In this document: in pieces, positions 1 to 4,954 of the stretch | Position numbering within the stretch: position 1 is the stretch's first letter | How the letters are laid out: each line of letters starts with the position of its first letter | Source of the DNA: Candidatus Sediminicultor secundus | Lineage (GTDB): Bacteria; Atribacterota; JS1; SB-45; 34-128 | Assembly: GCA_002849045.2 (NCBI GenBank) | Contig: NCRO01000270.1 | Coordinates: forward strand, 1 to 5,061 | Length of the DNA stretch: 5,061 nucleotides | Reading direction: 5' to 3' | Position numbers and translations under genes: made by a program | The notes under the pieces: model-generated | What the model was told of the DNA's origin: nothing | The model's input: the letters and a program-made list of their open reading frames with translations, nothing else | Databases searched by the model: none

Positions 1-2
1 AA

Positions 3-539
3 TCTTTTACAACTAATGAAAAAGTGAATAAACTTTATAATAATTGTGTAATTCAAAATAATACGTATCAAGGATTTGGTAAATTGCTACAACAGAAAGG
101 CATTAATGAAATTAATACCCATATAAAGGACGATATAAAATCTTTGGTAACTGTTAAAAAAGAAGATGTGAAAGCTTTAAAAAATTTTTCTGAAATAAGT
201 GGTGAAGAAAACATAATTAATGAAAGTGAAAGTGAAATATATTTAATATTTAAAAGGGGAAGTTTTGATGGAGATGGAAATAATTGGTCTTTTCGAATAG
301 GCAATAAAGATAAAGATGTTATAGTTGCAGCAGTTAAAGATGATATATTTTTAAAGAAAGTTAAATCAGGGGAAATTAGACCCAACCATAAAGATACTTT
401 TCAGGCAATATTAAAAACAAAGCAAAAAATGAAAAATGAAGAATTAATTACTTCATATGAAATAATGAAAGTTTTGGAATATACAGAAGCTCCAAAGCAA
501 ATGAGTATTTTTGATAGTGGTAACCCAAAAAAAACATAA
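3..539 (+). CDS. C-terminal part of an unrecognised protein, 5' end outside the window
   Basis: The frame is open from the first bases of the window. A GTG at position 24 could start a 171-residue protein, but no Shine-Dalgarno sequence precedes it and the frame stays open upstream, so I read this as the 3' end of a longer gene. Numbered from that GTG, residues 1-70 are rich in Lys, Asn and Glu. Residues 72-152 look like a compact beta-rich domain containing NNWSFRIG, then VAAVKDDIFLKKVKSGEI, then a Lys/Gln-rich strand and SYEIMKVLEY. I have an impression of similar ends on large multidomain proteins of mobile or defence-type loci (an 'alternating strand, D-x-F-L, G-E-I, Q, Y-E-I-x-x-V-L' pattern), but I cannot name the family. 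The tail APKQMSIF (residues 156-163) resembles a beta-clamp-binding peptide. The gene is followed by a transposase-derived mini-element. Function unknown. Confidence 0.7.
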   Translation, partial: SFTTNEKVNKLYNNCVIQNNTYQGFGKLLQQKGINEINTHIKDDIKSLVTVKKEDVKALKNFSEISGEENIINESESEIYLIFKRGSFDGDGNNWSFRIGNKDKDVIVAAVKDDIFLKKVKSGEIRPNHKDTFQAILKTKQKMKNEELITSYEIMKVLEYTEAPKQMSIFDSGNPKKT

Positions 540-558
540 TGAAATACATAAAATAAAT

Positions 559-736
559 AAATAGGGAAGGTATGTCAAATCAATAATCCGGTAGCTTTTG
601 GGGAAAAACTATAGTATCTGAGGAGTTTTTTAACCGGATGGTTGAGACTTTAGGAATTACTGTAGGTAGACGTCCCAAAGAAAGACCTCGTAAAATGGAA
701 GGCTAACCATAGGAAAAATAGGATGTGTCTCTATTA
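559..736 (+). mobile_element. Degenerate RAYT-derived mini-element, copy 1
   Basis: This is a 178-bp unit that recurs at 2673-2851 in the same orientation. The two copies align from AAATAGGGAAGG here with AAACAGGGAAGG there, through a 120-base relic of a transposase 3' end, to GTCTCTATT here with GTCCCTGTT there. Only one single-base indel is needed, just after the relic's stop codon. The ends are short imperfect inverted repeats: AATAGGGA at 560-567 and TCTCTATT at 728-735, one mismatch in eight. The unit is too short to encode a transposase, so it would be non-autonomous. What it is follows from the repeat and the relic it carries; whether it ever moved as this unit is inference. Confidence 0.72.
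587..706 (+). pseudogene. 3' relic of a RAYT/Y1-type transposase gene (copy 1)
   Basis: Directly after an in-frame TAA at 584-586, 39 codons read through to a TAA at 704-706. The peptide contains SEEFFNRMVETLGI followed by VGRRPKERPRK. This matches the C-terminal ending I know from REP-associated tyrosine transposases (IS200-like, Y1/HUH family), where a 'G-S-E-x-F-V-x-x-x-x-x-x-L-G' helix is followed by a basic G-R-R-P-x-G-R-P-R-K tail. The catalytic HUH and Tyr portion, normally upstream, is absent, so nothing here could act as a transposase. The copy at 2701-2820 has the same length and frame, including the preceding TAA. It is a relic rather than a gene: there is no start codon with a ribosome binding site. 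Confidence 0.7.
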
Positions 737-892
737 TTACTATAAAACTTTCCGGAATTCTTGCATTAAAAGAGCAGAGGGTTTTTAAAAGATTTGGAGC
801 ATAAGGAATATAGAAAGATTATATTATTATAATGAAGTATTTTGCAAAAATGATGATTTAGGAACATAAATGAAGTAGTTTGGCTATTTTAA
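737..892. other. Intergenic stretch without a recognisable gene
   Basis: About 155 AT-rich bases lie between mini-element copy 1 and the presumed start of the cassette. No frame longer than a few codons carries a ribosome binding site. A perfect TATAAT sits at 828-833, about 94 bases before the metallo-beta-lactamase start, but no convincing -35 box lies 16-18 bases upstream. A weaker pair, TTGCAT at 761-766 and TTTAAA at 784-789 with 17 bases between, is also possible. Either could drive the two-gene unit; neither is firm. Confidence 0.4.
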
Positions 893-899
893 GTTAGCG
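893..899 (+). other. Possible cassette left boundary (GTTAGCG)
   Basis: GTTAGCG lies 29 bases before the metallo-beta-lactamase ATG. The perfect core GTTAGGC at 2454 lies 28 bases before the next ORF's ATG, so the spacing is nearly identical. It departs from the integrase core consensus GTTRRRY at the last two positions, and no matching RYYYAAC box lies upstream, so the site on the left is either degenerate or of another kind (attI or a secondary site). If genuine, the cassette would run from 894 to 2454, about 1.56 kb with two genes. Confidence 0.35.
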
Positions 900-921
900 G
901 CAAGGCAGGAGGGCAACGACT

Positions 922-1785
922 ATGATGGATATAGTAATTTTCAATGTTGAATTGGGGCAGTGTATTTTCTTTTATCCTAGAAACCACGCAGAATATGGCC
1001 TGATGGTTGACTGCGGAAATACACCAAATTTTGAACCAATAGATAAAATTCTGGAACGGAATTTATTGCCAGAAAAAACATATGATGACCCGTCAAAGTG
1101 CATCTTAAAAAATTTAACAATTACTAATTATGACCAAGACCATTTCTCGGGTCTTCCATATTTGAGGAGTAAAGTAAAAATAGAAACAACGAGACTTCCA
1201 AAGAATATTTCCTCAGAAGAAATTAAGGAAATAAAGGATGAAATTACTAAACCAATTGAAGAAATAATGAAACTAAAAGATGAGTATACATTCTCGATTA
1301 CACTTGATACCCCTTATGAGAAAGACACCTTTTGTTTAGAACAATCTGATTTTCCTGATGAAGAAATTGACACTAACAAATTAAGTCAGATTGTTTTTGT
1401 TACTTACAAGAGTACATGTATTTGTATGCCCGGGGATCTGACTTCGCCTGCTTGGGAGAAGCATTTAACAAACAAAATGGTGCAGGATAAGCTTAAAGAG
1501 ACACAAATATTTGTTGCTTCTCATCATGGCAGAGAAGACGGCTTTAACGAAAATATTTTTAAATACTGCCGTCCAGAAGTTATTATTCTTTCGGACGAAG
1601 ATATAAGTTATAAAAGTCAAGAAGGTCAGACACAAACTTATATAGGTGAAGTAGAAGGGAATGGAATTGTTTTCAATAGTAACGAAACAAATCTTCGCAA
1701 AGCCTTAACGACAAGAAACGATGGCCACTTATGGATACGGATAGAAGAAAACGGCACAAGAATCTATAAGAGTATCAGATTATGA
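922..1785 (+). CDS. ComEC-like metallo-beta-lactamase-fold protein
   Basis: This 287-residue protein has the metallo-beta-lactamase fold in its ComEC/Rec2-like form. An opening strand MDIVIFNVELGQCIFF leads to the strand-turn VDCGN (residues 29-33). Next comes ITNYDQDHFSG (67-77) at the metal-binding HxHxDH position, then MPGDL (169-173) and ASHHGREDG (199-207). A closing block holds ILSDED (222-227) and TTRNDGHLWI (263-272). Asp73, His74, Asp172 and the His201-His202 pair are in place, but the first His of the metal motif is Asn69 and the second is Asp71. Asp is common at the second position in ComEC-type proteins; Asn at the first is not. There is no signal peptide, so it is probably cytoplasmic. 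AGGAGGG at 907-913 lies 8 bases before the ATG at 922, favouring it over the ATG at 925. The stop overlaps the next gene's start, implying co-translation. A hydrolase (nuclease or phosphodiesterase) role is plausible; the substrate is unknown. Confidence 0.85.
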   Translation: MMDIVIFNVELGQCIFFYPRNHAEYGLMVDCGNTPNFEPIDKILERNLLPEKTYDDPSKCILKNLTITNYDQDHFSGLPYLRSKVKIETTRLPKNISSEEIKEIKDEITKPIEEIMKLKDEYTFSITLDTPYEKDTFCLEQSDFPDEEIDTNKLSQIVFVTYKSTCICMPGDLTSPAWEKHLTNKMVQDKLKETQIFVASHHGREDGFNENIFKYCRPEVIILSDEDISYKSQEGQTQTYIGEVEGNGIVFNSNETNLRKALTTRNDGHLWIRIEENGTRIYKSIRL

Positions 1786-2384
1786 AAAAAGAATTTTCGT
1801 TTTATGAATTTGTTGCAATCCTTGTCCCAAGTGCAATACTTCTTTATGCGGTACAGCTAATTTTAGAACATGCCTATCGGAAGCAAATAGTTGACTTCGA
1901 GAAATTAGGTGAAACCATCATTTTTATCATTATATGTTATGGTGTTGGCCATATTATTCAATCGCTCGGCAATTTTTTTGAGAATTTAGTTTGGTTTGTC
2001 TATGGCGGCATGCCCACTAAATGGCTAACACATAAAAACAAATTTAATAAGTATTTGTTTGAGCAATCTCTAAATCAACGAATTGTTGAGCAAGTAAAAA
2101 AGAAATTTGGAGATGATATTGAAGATTATGGCAGATTAACTTATAACTTACTTTTCCAAAAAGACAAGACGAAAAGAATAGATATTTTCAATGGAAACTA
2201 TTCTCTGTTTCGTGGTCTTGCAGTTTCATTTTTAATCATTACAGGGCTTTGCTTATATTATTTAACTTGGCAGCTTTCTCTTGTTGCATTAGTACCATCT
2301 CTTTTGGCAACGGTCAGAATGATACGGTTTGCGAAGTACTATGCAACAGAGACGTTCAGGACATTTTACAATTTGTCAGATTGA
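1782..2384 (+). CDS. Membrane protein with four predicted helices, partner of the MBL protein
   Basis: This 200-residue protein has hydrophobic segments at about residues 10-29, 42-62, 143-162 and 164-182. That suggests two membrane hairpins joined by a charged cytoplasmic middle (about 78-140). The N-terminal FYEFVAILVPSAILL and the second-helix motif YGVGHIIQSLGN are the most distinctive parts. I have an impression of similar small membrane proteins in cassettes and defence-type operons, but I know no assigned function. The last helix is followed by the basic segment RMIRFAKYYATETFR. The ATG overlaps the upstream TGA (ATGA at 1782-1785) and has no good ribosome binding site of its own, so translation is probably coupled to the metallo-beta-lactamase gene at a set ratio. 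The stop lies 14 bases before the candidate attC site, as expected for the last ORF of a cassette. A membrane effector or anchor for the MBL protein is an inference only. Confidence 0.8.
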   Translation: MKKEFSFYEFVAILVPSAILLYAVQLILEHAYRKQIVDFEKLGETIIFIIICYGVGHIIQSLGNFFENLVWFVYGGMPTKWLTHKNKFNKYLFEQSLNQRIVEQVKKKFGDDIEDYGRLTYNLLFQKDKTKRIDIFNGNYSLFRGLAVSFLIITGLCLYYLTWQLSLVALVPSLLATVRMIRFAKYYATETFRTFYNLSD

Positions 2385-2398
2385 CAACCCTGCCGATA

Positions 2399-2460
2399 GT
2401 CTAACGTAAAGGAGTAACACCTAAACCCTTTGGGCTTCTTTTCAGCCAAGAACGTTAGGC
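2399..2460 (+). repeat. Candidate integron attC recombination site
   Basis: GTCTAAC (2399-2405) matches the R'' consensus RYYYAAC, and GTTAGGC (2454-2460) matches the R' consensus GTTRRRY. They face each other over 62 bases, at the short end of the usual attC range. CTAACGT at 2401-2407 pairs perfectly with ACGTTAG at 2452-2458. Inside, GGCT...AGCC around a TCTTTTC loop and a CCC-TTT-GGG motif could form the terminal structure. The inner L''/L' pairing is weak by eye. Context supports the call: a stop codon 14 bases to the left and a new ribosome binding site with ATG 22 bases to the right. No integrase gene is in the window. The fold could instead act as a transcription terminator, though no U-tract follows it. 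Confidence 0.6.
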
Positions 2461-2481
2461 GAAATTTCATTGGAGGTAAAA

Positions 2482-2616
2482 ATGTCAGAAACAACTATTG
2501 TTGAACATCCATTTTTTAATGCTTATGGCGAAGCTTTTCAGGCGACCGCCTCAAAAGAACTTGGTGCCAAAGGTCGTCAAAGACTTAAAGAGATAAATTG
2601 TGCTCTTTTTCCTTAA
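2482..2616 (+). CDS. Short ORF, probably the truncated start of a second cassette gene
   Basis: An ATG at 2482 follows GGAGG (2472-2476) by 5 bases, a strong ribosome binding site, 21 bases after the attC-like core. The frame runs 44 codons, beginning MSETTIVEHPFFNAYGEAF and ending INCALFP, then TAA. The composition is that of a normal soluble protein: EHPFFNAYGEAF, then a basic helix (ELGAKGRQRLKEI). It stops abruptly 57 bases before mini-element copy 2. I read it as the intact 5' end of a cassette gene whose remainder was lost when that element arrived or by an earlier deletion. A genuine small protein cannot be excluded. I do not recognise the family. Confidence 0.5.
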   Translation: MSETTIVEHPFFNAYGEAFQATASKELGAKGRQRLKEINCALFP

Positions 2617-2672
2617 ATAAATAGACATATCCCATTTTCTTAGAAAATTAATATTTTACTTTAAAATTAGAT

Positions 2673-2851
2673 AAACAGGGAAGGAGTGCCAGGTCAATAA
2701 TTCAGTAATTTTAACGAAAAACCTATAGGGCTTAAGGAGTTTCTTATCCTGATGGTTGAGGCTTTAGTTATTATTATAGATAGACTTCCTAAAGGAATAT
2801 CTCGTAAAATAGAAAGTTAAACCATAGAAAAAATAGGCTGCGTCCCTGTTT
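2673..2851 (+). mobile_element. Degenerate RAYT-derived mini-element, copy 2
   Basis: This 179-bp unit is homologous to 559-736 and in the same direction. Its ends form a perfect 9-bp inverted repeat, AAACAGGGA at 2673-2681 and TCCCTGTTT at 2843-2851. It carries a 120-base transposase 3' relic that matches copy 1 at 89 of 120 positions by hand count, ungapped. The right end lies 24 bases before the caspase ATG, so the element may supply or interrupt that gene's promoter. The two copies bracket the MBL/membrane-protein cassette and the truncated second cassette as long direct repeats. Confidence 0.75.
2701..2820 (+). pseudogene. 3' relic of a RAYT/Y1-type transposase gene (copy 2)
   Basis: From an in-frame TAA at 2698-2700 the frame is open to TAA at 2818-2820, 39 codons, exactly the length of the copy at 587-706. 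The peptide includes KEFLILMVEAL followed by DRLPKGISRK. On its own it would not be recognisable, but position by position it is a more decayed form of the EEFFNRMVETLG...GRRPKERPRK ending of copy 1. The arginine-rich GRPRK tail has decayed and the catalytic part is missing. The frame staying open in both copies is probably chance over so short a stretch. Confidence 0.62.
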
Positions 2852-2875
2852 TAATCTTAGATAAAGGAGAATAAT

Positions 2876-4639
2876 ATGGATGAACTAAACTACGCCCCTC
2901 ACTACTCTAACAGCAGAGCTCTAATTATTGGTATTGATAAATATTCCACTGTATCCCCCTTGCAATATGCTGTTAAAGATGCGAGGGCAGTGAGAAAGAT
3001 TTTAAAATCCAGATTCGATTTTCCCGAGGATAGTATCAGAATTTTGATAAATAAAGATGCAACACGTTCCAAAATTATGGATAGTTATATGACTTTTGCC
3101 AATAGAGATTGCGAAAAGGATGATCGAATTTTATTCTTTTTTGCAGGTCATGGACATACTCAAACCACTCAAACCGGAAGACGAGGAGAAGTAGGCTTCT
3201 TAGTTCCTTATGATGGTGATGTTAATAATTTATCATCATTAATACGTTGGGATGATTTAACTAAGAACGCCGAATTAATTCTCGCAAAACATATACTTTA
3301 TGTTATGGATGCATGTTATGGAGGTTTGGCTATTACCAGAGCATTGCCACCTGGCAGCATGAGATTCTTAAAGGATATGTTGCAAAGATATTCATGGCAG
3401 GTCTTAACAGCTGGGAAGGCCAATGAAATTGTTTCTGATTCTGGTGGCCCCATACCTAATCATTCTGTTTTTACTGGTCATTTTATCCAAGGCCTTGAGG
3501 GGAAAGCAGAAAATGAAGATGGCGTAATCACTGCTAATGGGGTGATGTCCTATGTTTATGAAAAAGTAGCAAAAGATCCTCATTCTCAACAGACACCACA
3601 TTATGGTTATTTGGGTGGTGATGGCGATTTTATTTTCAATGCATCCACACCCATTCTCTCCAAACTTACTGATGAAGATGATATCAATAAAGATATATTG
3701 GTTTCAGTGCCTTCTTCTTTATCTGATTCGAGCTCGGTAGAGAAAATCAATCTTATTAGAACCACGAAGGAATACCTTTCAGATAGAAAATATAAAATAA
3801 AACTGGACGATCTCGTCAATCAGAAATTACGTGAAGTAATTTCGTTGTTGAGTGATGAAAAGTTTTTATTACATGGAGGAAGCAGTTCAGAAGGTTTTTC
3901 AAAGAAATTAAAGCTTTATGAACATGTAGTTAAAGATGTTCAATCAATTATTTCATGCACCGTTTTTTGGGGAGATAATGAACATTACCAGATGATTAAC
4001 AAGATATTTGCTAGAATTTCTGATACAATTAAGCCTCAAGGTGGCCTTGTAGTTGATATTTATATACGTTGGTATCCCCTCTTTTTGCTTTTATACTCTG
4101 CTGGAATCGCCTCAATTGCGGCTGATAAGTATTTTGCTCTATCATCTATTCTTACTGCAAAAGCTCGATCTCCTAACAATATTTATGGAACTGTTCCAAT
4201 TTCAATTCCCATTGGGAAAGCAGCAGCAGAGCTTCATAATGCATTCAAAACATTACCTGGACATGAGAAATATTATGTACCTCGCAGTGAATACCTATAC
4301 AAGCTACTACAACCAGATTTGGATGATTTATTGTTTTTAGGAAATGATTATGAACGGCATTTCGATCGCTTAGAAATTTTTTTAGCTCTTGTTTATGTTG
4401 ATTTCAAATATAAACCTGAAGATAGTGTGTGGGGTCCACCAGGAAGGTTTGCTTATAAATATCGCGGTAGAGATAGTAGAGAAGGGAATGCTTTCTTAGA
4501 AATTCTTGAAGAAGCAGAAAGACAGAAGGACAATTGGCCACCATTAAAAGCAAATTTGTTTTCTGGCTCTTATGAAAGATTTATTAAAATAGCAAAAATA
4601 TTCCAAGAGGAGATACTTAATAATTTGCAATGGTTTTAA
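2876..4639 (+). CDS. Caspase-like (peptidase C14) protein with a large C-terminal defence-type domain
   Basis: This 587-residue protein opens with a caspase-like cysteine protease domain (about 10-255). RALIIGIDKY (14-23) is the first strand, followed by LQYAVKDARAVRKIL (29-43). The catalytic His92 lies in FFFAGHGH and the catalytic Cys147 in YVMDACYGG. The p10-like part has VLTAGKANE, HSVFTGHFIQGLEGKAENEDG and a closing SQQTPHYG. Residues 256-300 are a Ser/Asp-rich linker. The C-terminal region (about 300-587) contains RWYPLFLLLYSAGIASIAA (398-416), FDRLEIFLALVYVDF (496-510), VWGPPGRFAY and WPPLKANLFSGSYERF (554-569). I associate such tails with bacterial proteins that pair a variable effector (SIR2, TIR, caspase) with a presumed sensor. 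AAGGAGA (2864-2870) sits 5 bases before the ATG. The gene stands alone between two mini-elements. Likely a cell-suicide or antiphage protease; trigger and substrates are unknown. Confidence 0.85.
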   Translation: MDELNYAPHYSNSRALIIGIDKYSTVSPLQYAVKDARAVRKILKSRFDFPEDSIRILINKDATRSKIMDSYMTFANRDCEKDDRILFFFAGHGHTQTTQTGRRGEVGFLVPYDGDVNNLSSLIRWDDLTKNAELILAKHILYVMDACYGGLAITRALPPGSMRFLKDMLQRYSWQVLTAGKANEIVSDSGGPIPNHSVFTGHFIQGLEGKAENEDGVITANGVMSYVYEKVAKDPHSQQTPHYGYLGGDGDFIFNASTPILSKLTDEDDINKDILVSVPSSLSDSSSVEKINLIRTTKEYLSDRKYKIKLDDLVNQKLREVISLLSDEKFLLHGGSSSEGFSKKLKLYEHVVKDVQSIISCTVFWGDNEHYQMINKIFARISDTIKPQGGLVVDIYIRWYPLFLLLYSAGIASIAADKYFALSSILTAKARSPNNIYGTVPISIPIGKAAAELHNAFKTLPGHEKYYVPRSEYLYKLLQPDLDDLLFLGNDYERHFDRLEIFLALVYVDFKYKPEDSVWGPPGRFAYKYRGRDSREGNAFLEILEEAERQKDNWPPLKANLFSGSYERFIKIAKIFQEEILNNLQWF

Positions 4640-4650
4640 TTTAGAAATTA

Positions 4651-4663
4651 GCAAGGGTCTTGC
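4651..4663 (+). terminator. Small hairpin just after the caspase gene
   Basis: GCAAG-GGT-CTTGC is a perfect 5-bp stem with a 3-base loop, starting 11 bases after the caspase stop codon. It could help end transcription, but the stem is short and is followed by AATATAACAAGG instead of a run of T. It may simply be the folded tip of the mini-element end it overlaps. Confidence 0.2.
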
Positions 4664-4889
4664 AATATAACAAGGGCTATGCCATATTAGTAATATGACC
4701 AGTCCACTCCTGAATGAGATCTTTAAATGTAAGGACAAGAAGTCAAAAGACAAGGCAATGTATGAGGCTCACTTCCAGTATGGCTATATCTTAAAAGATA
4801 TAGCAGAATATATTGGCATACATTGTACTATAGTGAGCGGAGCTATTAAAAAAATCGAGAGGGAATATGAAAAGTGATATTGCAAGACC
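4656..4889 (+). mobile_element. Y1-transposase-derived mini-element with 13-bp inverted ends
   Basis: GGTCTTGCAATAT at 4656-4668 and ATATTGCAAGACC at 4877-4889 are perfect 13-bp inverted repeats. They bound a 234-bp unit whose only coding content is the last ~60 codons of a Y1-type transposase. The last base of the transposase stop codon is the first base of the right repeat. The left end overlaps a perfect hairpin, GCAAG-GGT-CTTGC (4651-4663). It is followed by a diverged direct copy of itself: 4651-4668 against 4670-4687, about 13 of 18 matching. The layout fits a non-autonomous deletion derivative of an IS200-like/RAYT element. It begins 16 bases after the caspase stop. The sequence is unrelated to the other two mini-elements. 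Confidence 0.7.
4695..4877 (+). pseudogene. C-terminal HTH relic of a Y1-type (IS200-like) transposase
   Basis: Sixty codons from an ATG at 4695 end in TGA; the frame extends upstream only to a stop at 4668-4670, and no ribosome binding site precedes the ATG. The peptide has SPLLNEIF (residues 3-10), a basic spacer, AMYEAHFQYGY (21-31) and the helix-turn-helix ILKDIAEYIGIHCTIVSGAIKK (32-53). This closely follows the C-terminal ending of the larger Y1 transposases I know, 'R-P-x-L-x-E-I-F ... A-I-x-x-A-x-x-x-x-G-Y-T-L-K-E-I-A-x-x-L-G-L-H-Y-S-T-V-S-R'. Cys and Ile replace the usual Tyr and Ser or Thr in the recognition helix, and Gly replaces Arg, which suggests decay. The Y1 catalytic domain (HUH and Tyr) is entirely missing. 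An independent small DNA-binding protein is less likely but possible. Confidence 0.7.
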
Positions 4890-4954
4890 TGACACCACAA
4901 TGTTCTCATTTATACTCTAACTTGTCTTACGAACTCTAATAGGAGGCGAATAGG

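Noticed and set aside
24..26. GTG at 24 as the true start of the first gene
   Set aside because: No ribosome binding site precedes it and the frame is open to the left edge, so the gene most likely begins outside the window.
828..833. Perfect TATAAT as a promoter for the MBL operon
   Set aside because: No acceptable -35 box is found 16-18 bases upstream, and such a match is expected by chance in AT-rich DNA. It is mentioned only in the intergenic entry.
2640..2667. TTAGAA-16-TAAAAT as a promoter upstream of mini-element 2
   Set aside because: The match is weak at both boxes and would leave a leader of over 200 bases running through the element; kept only as a possibility.
3404..3819. Open frames on the minus strand opposite the caspase gene
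   Set aside because: They lie wholly within a well-supported gene on the other strand, have no recognisable motifs and no good start signals.
4053..4340. A 95-codon + strand frame inside the caspase gene
   Set aside because: It is an alternative frame within the C-terminal domain, hydrophobic only because of the AT-rich codons, with no ribosome binding site.
4544..4753. A 69-codon minus-strand frame across the caspase end and third mini-element
   Set aside because: It crosses a gene end and an inverted repeat on the opposite strand and contains no recognisable domain.
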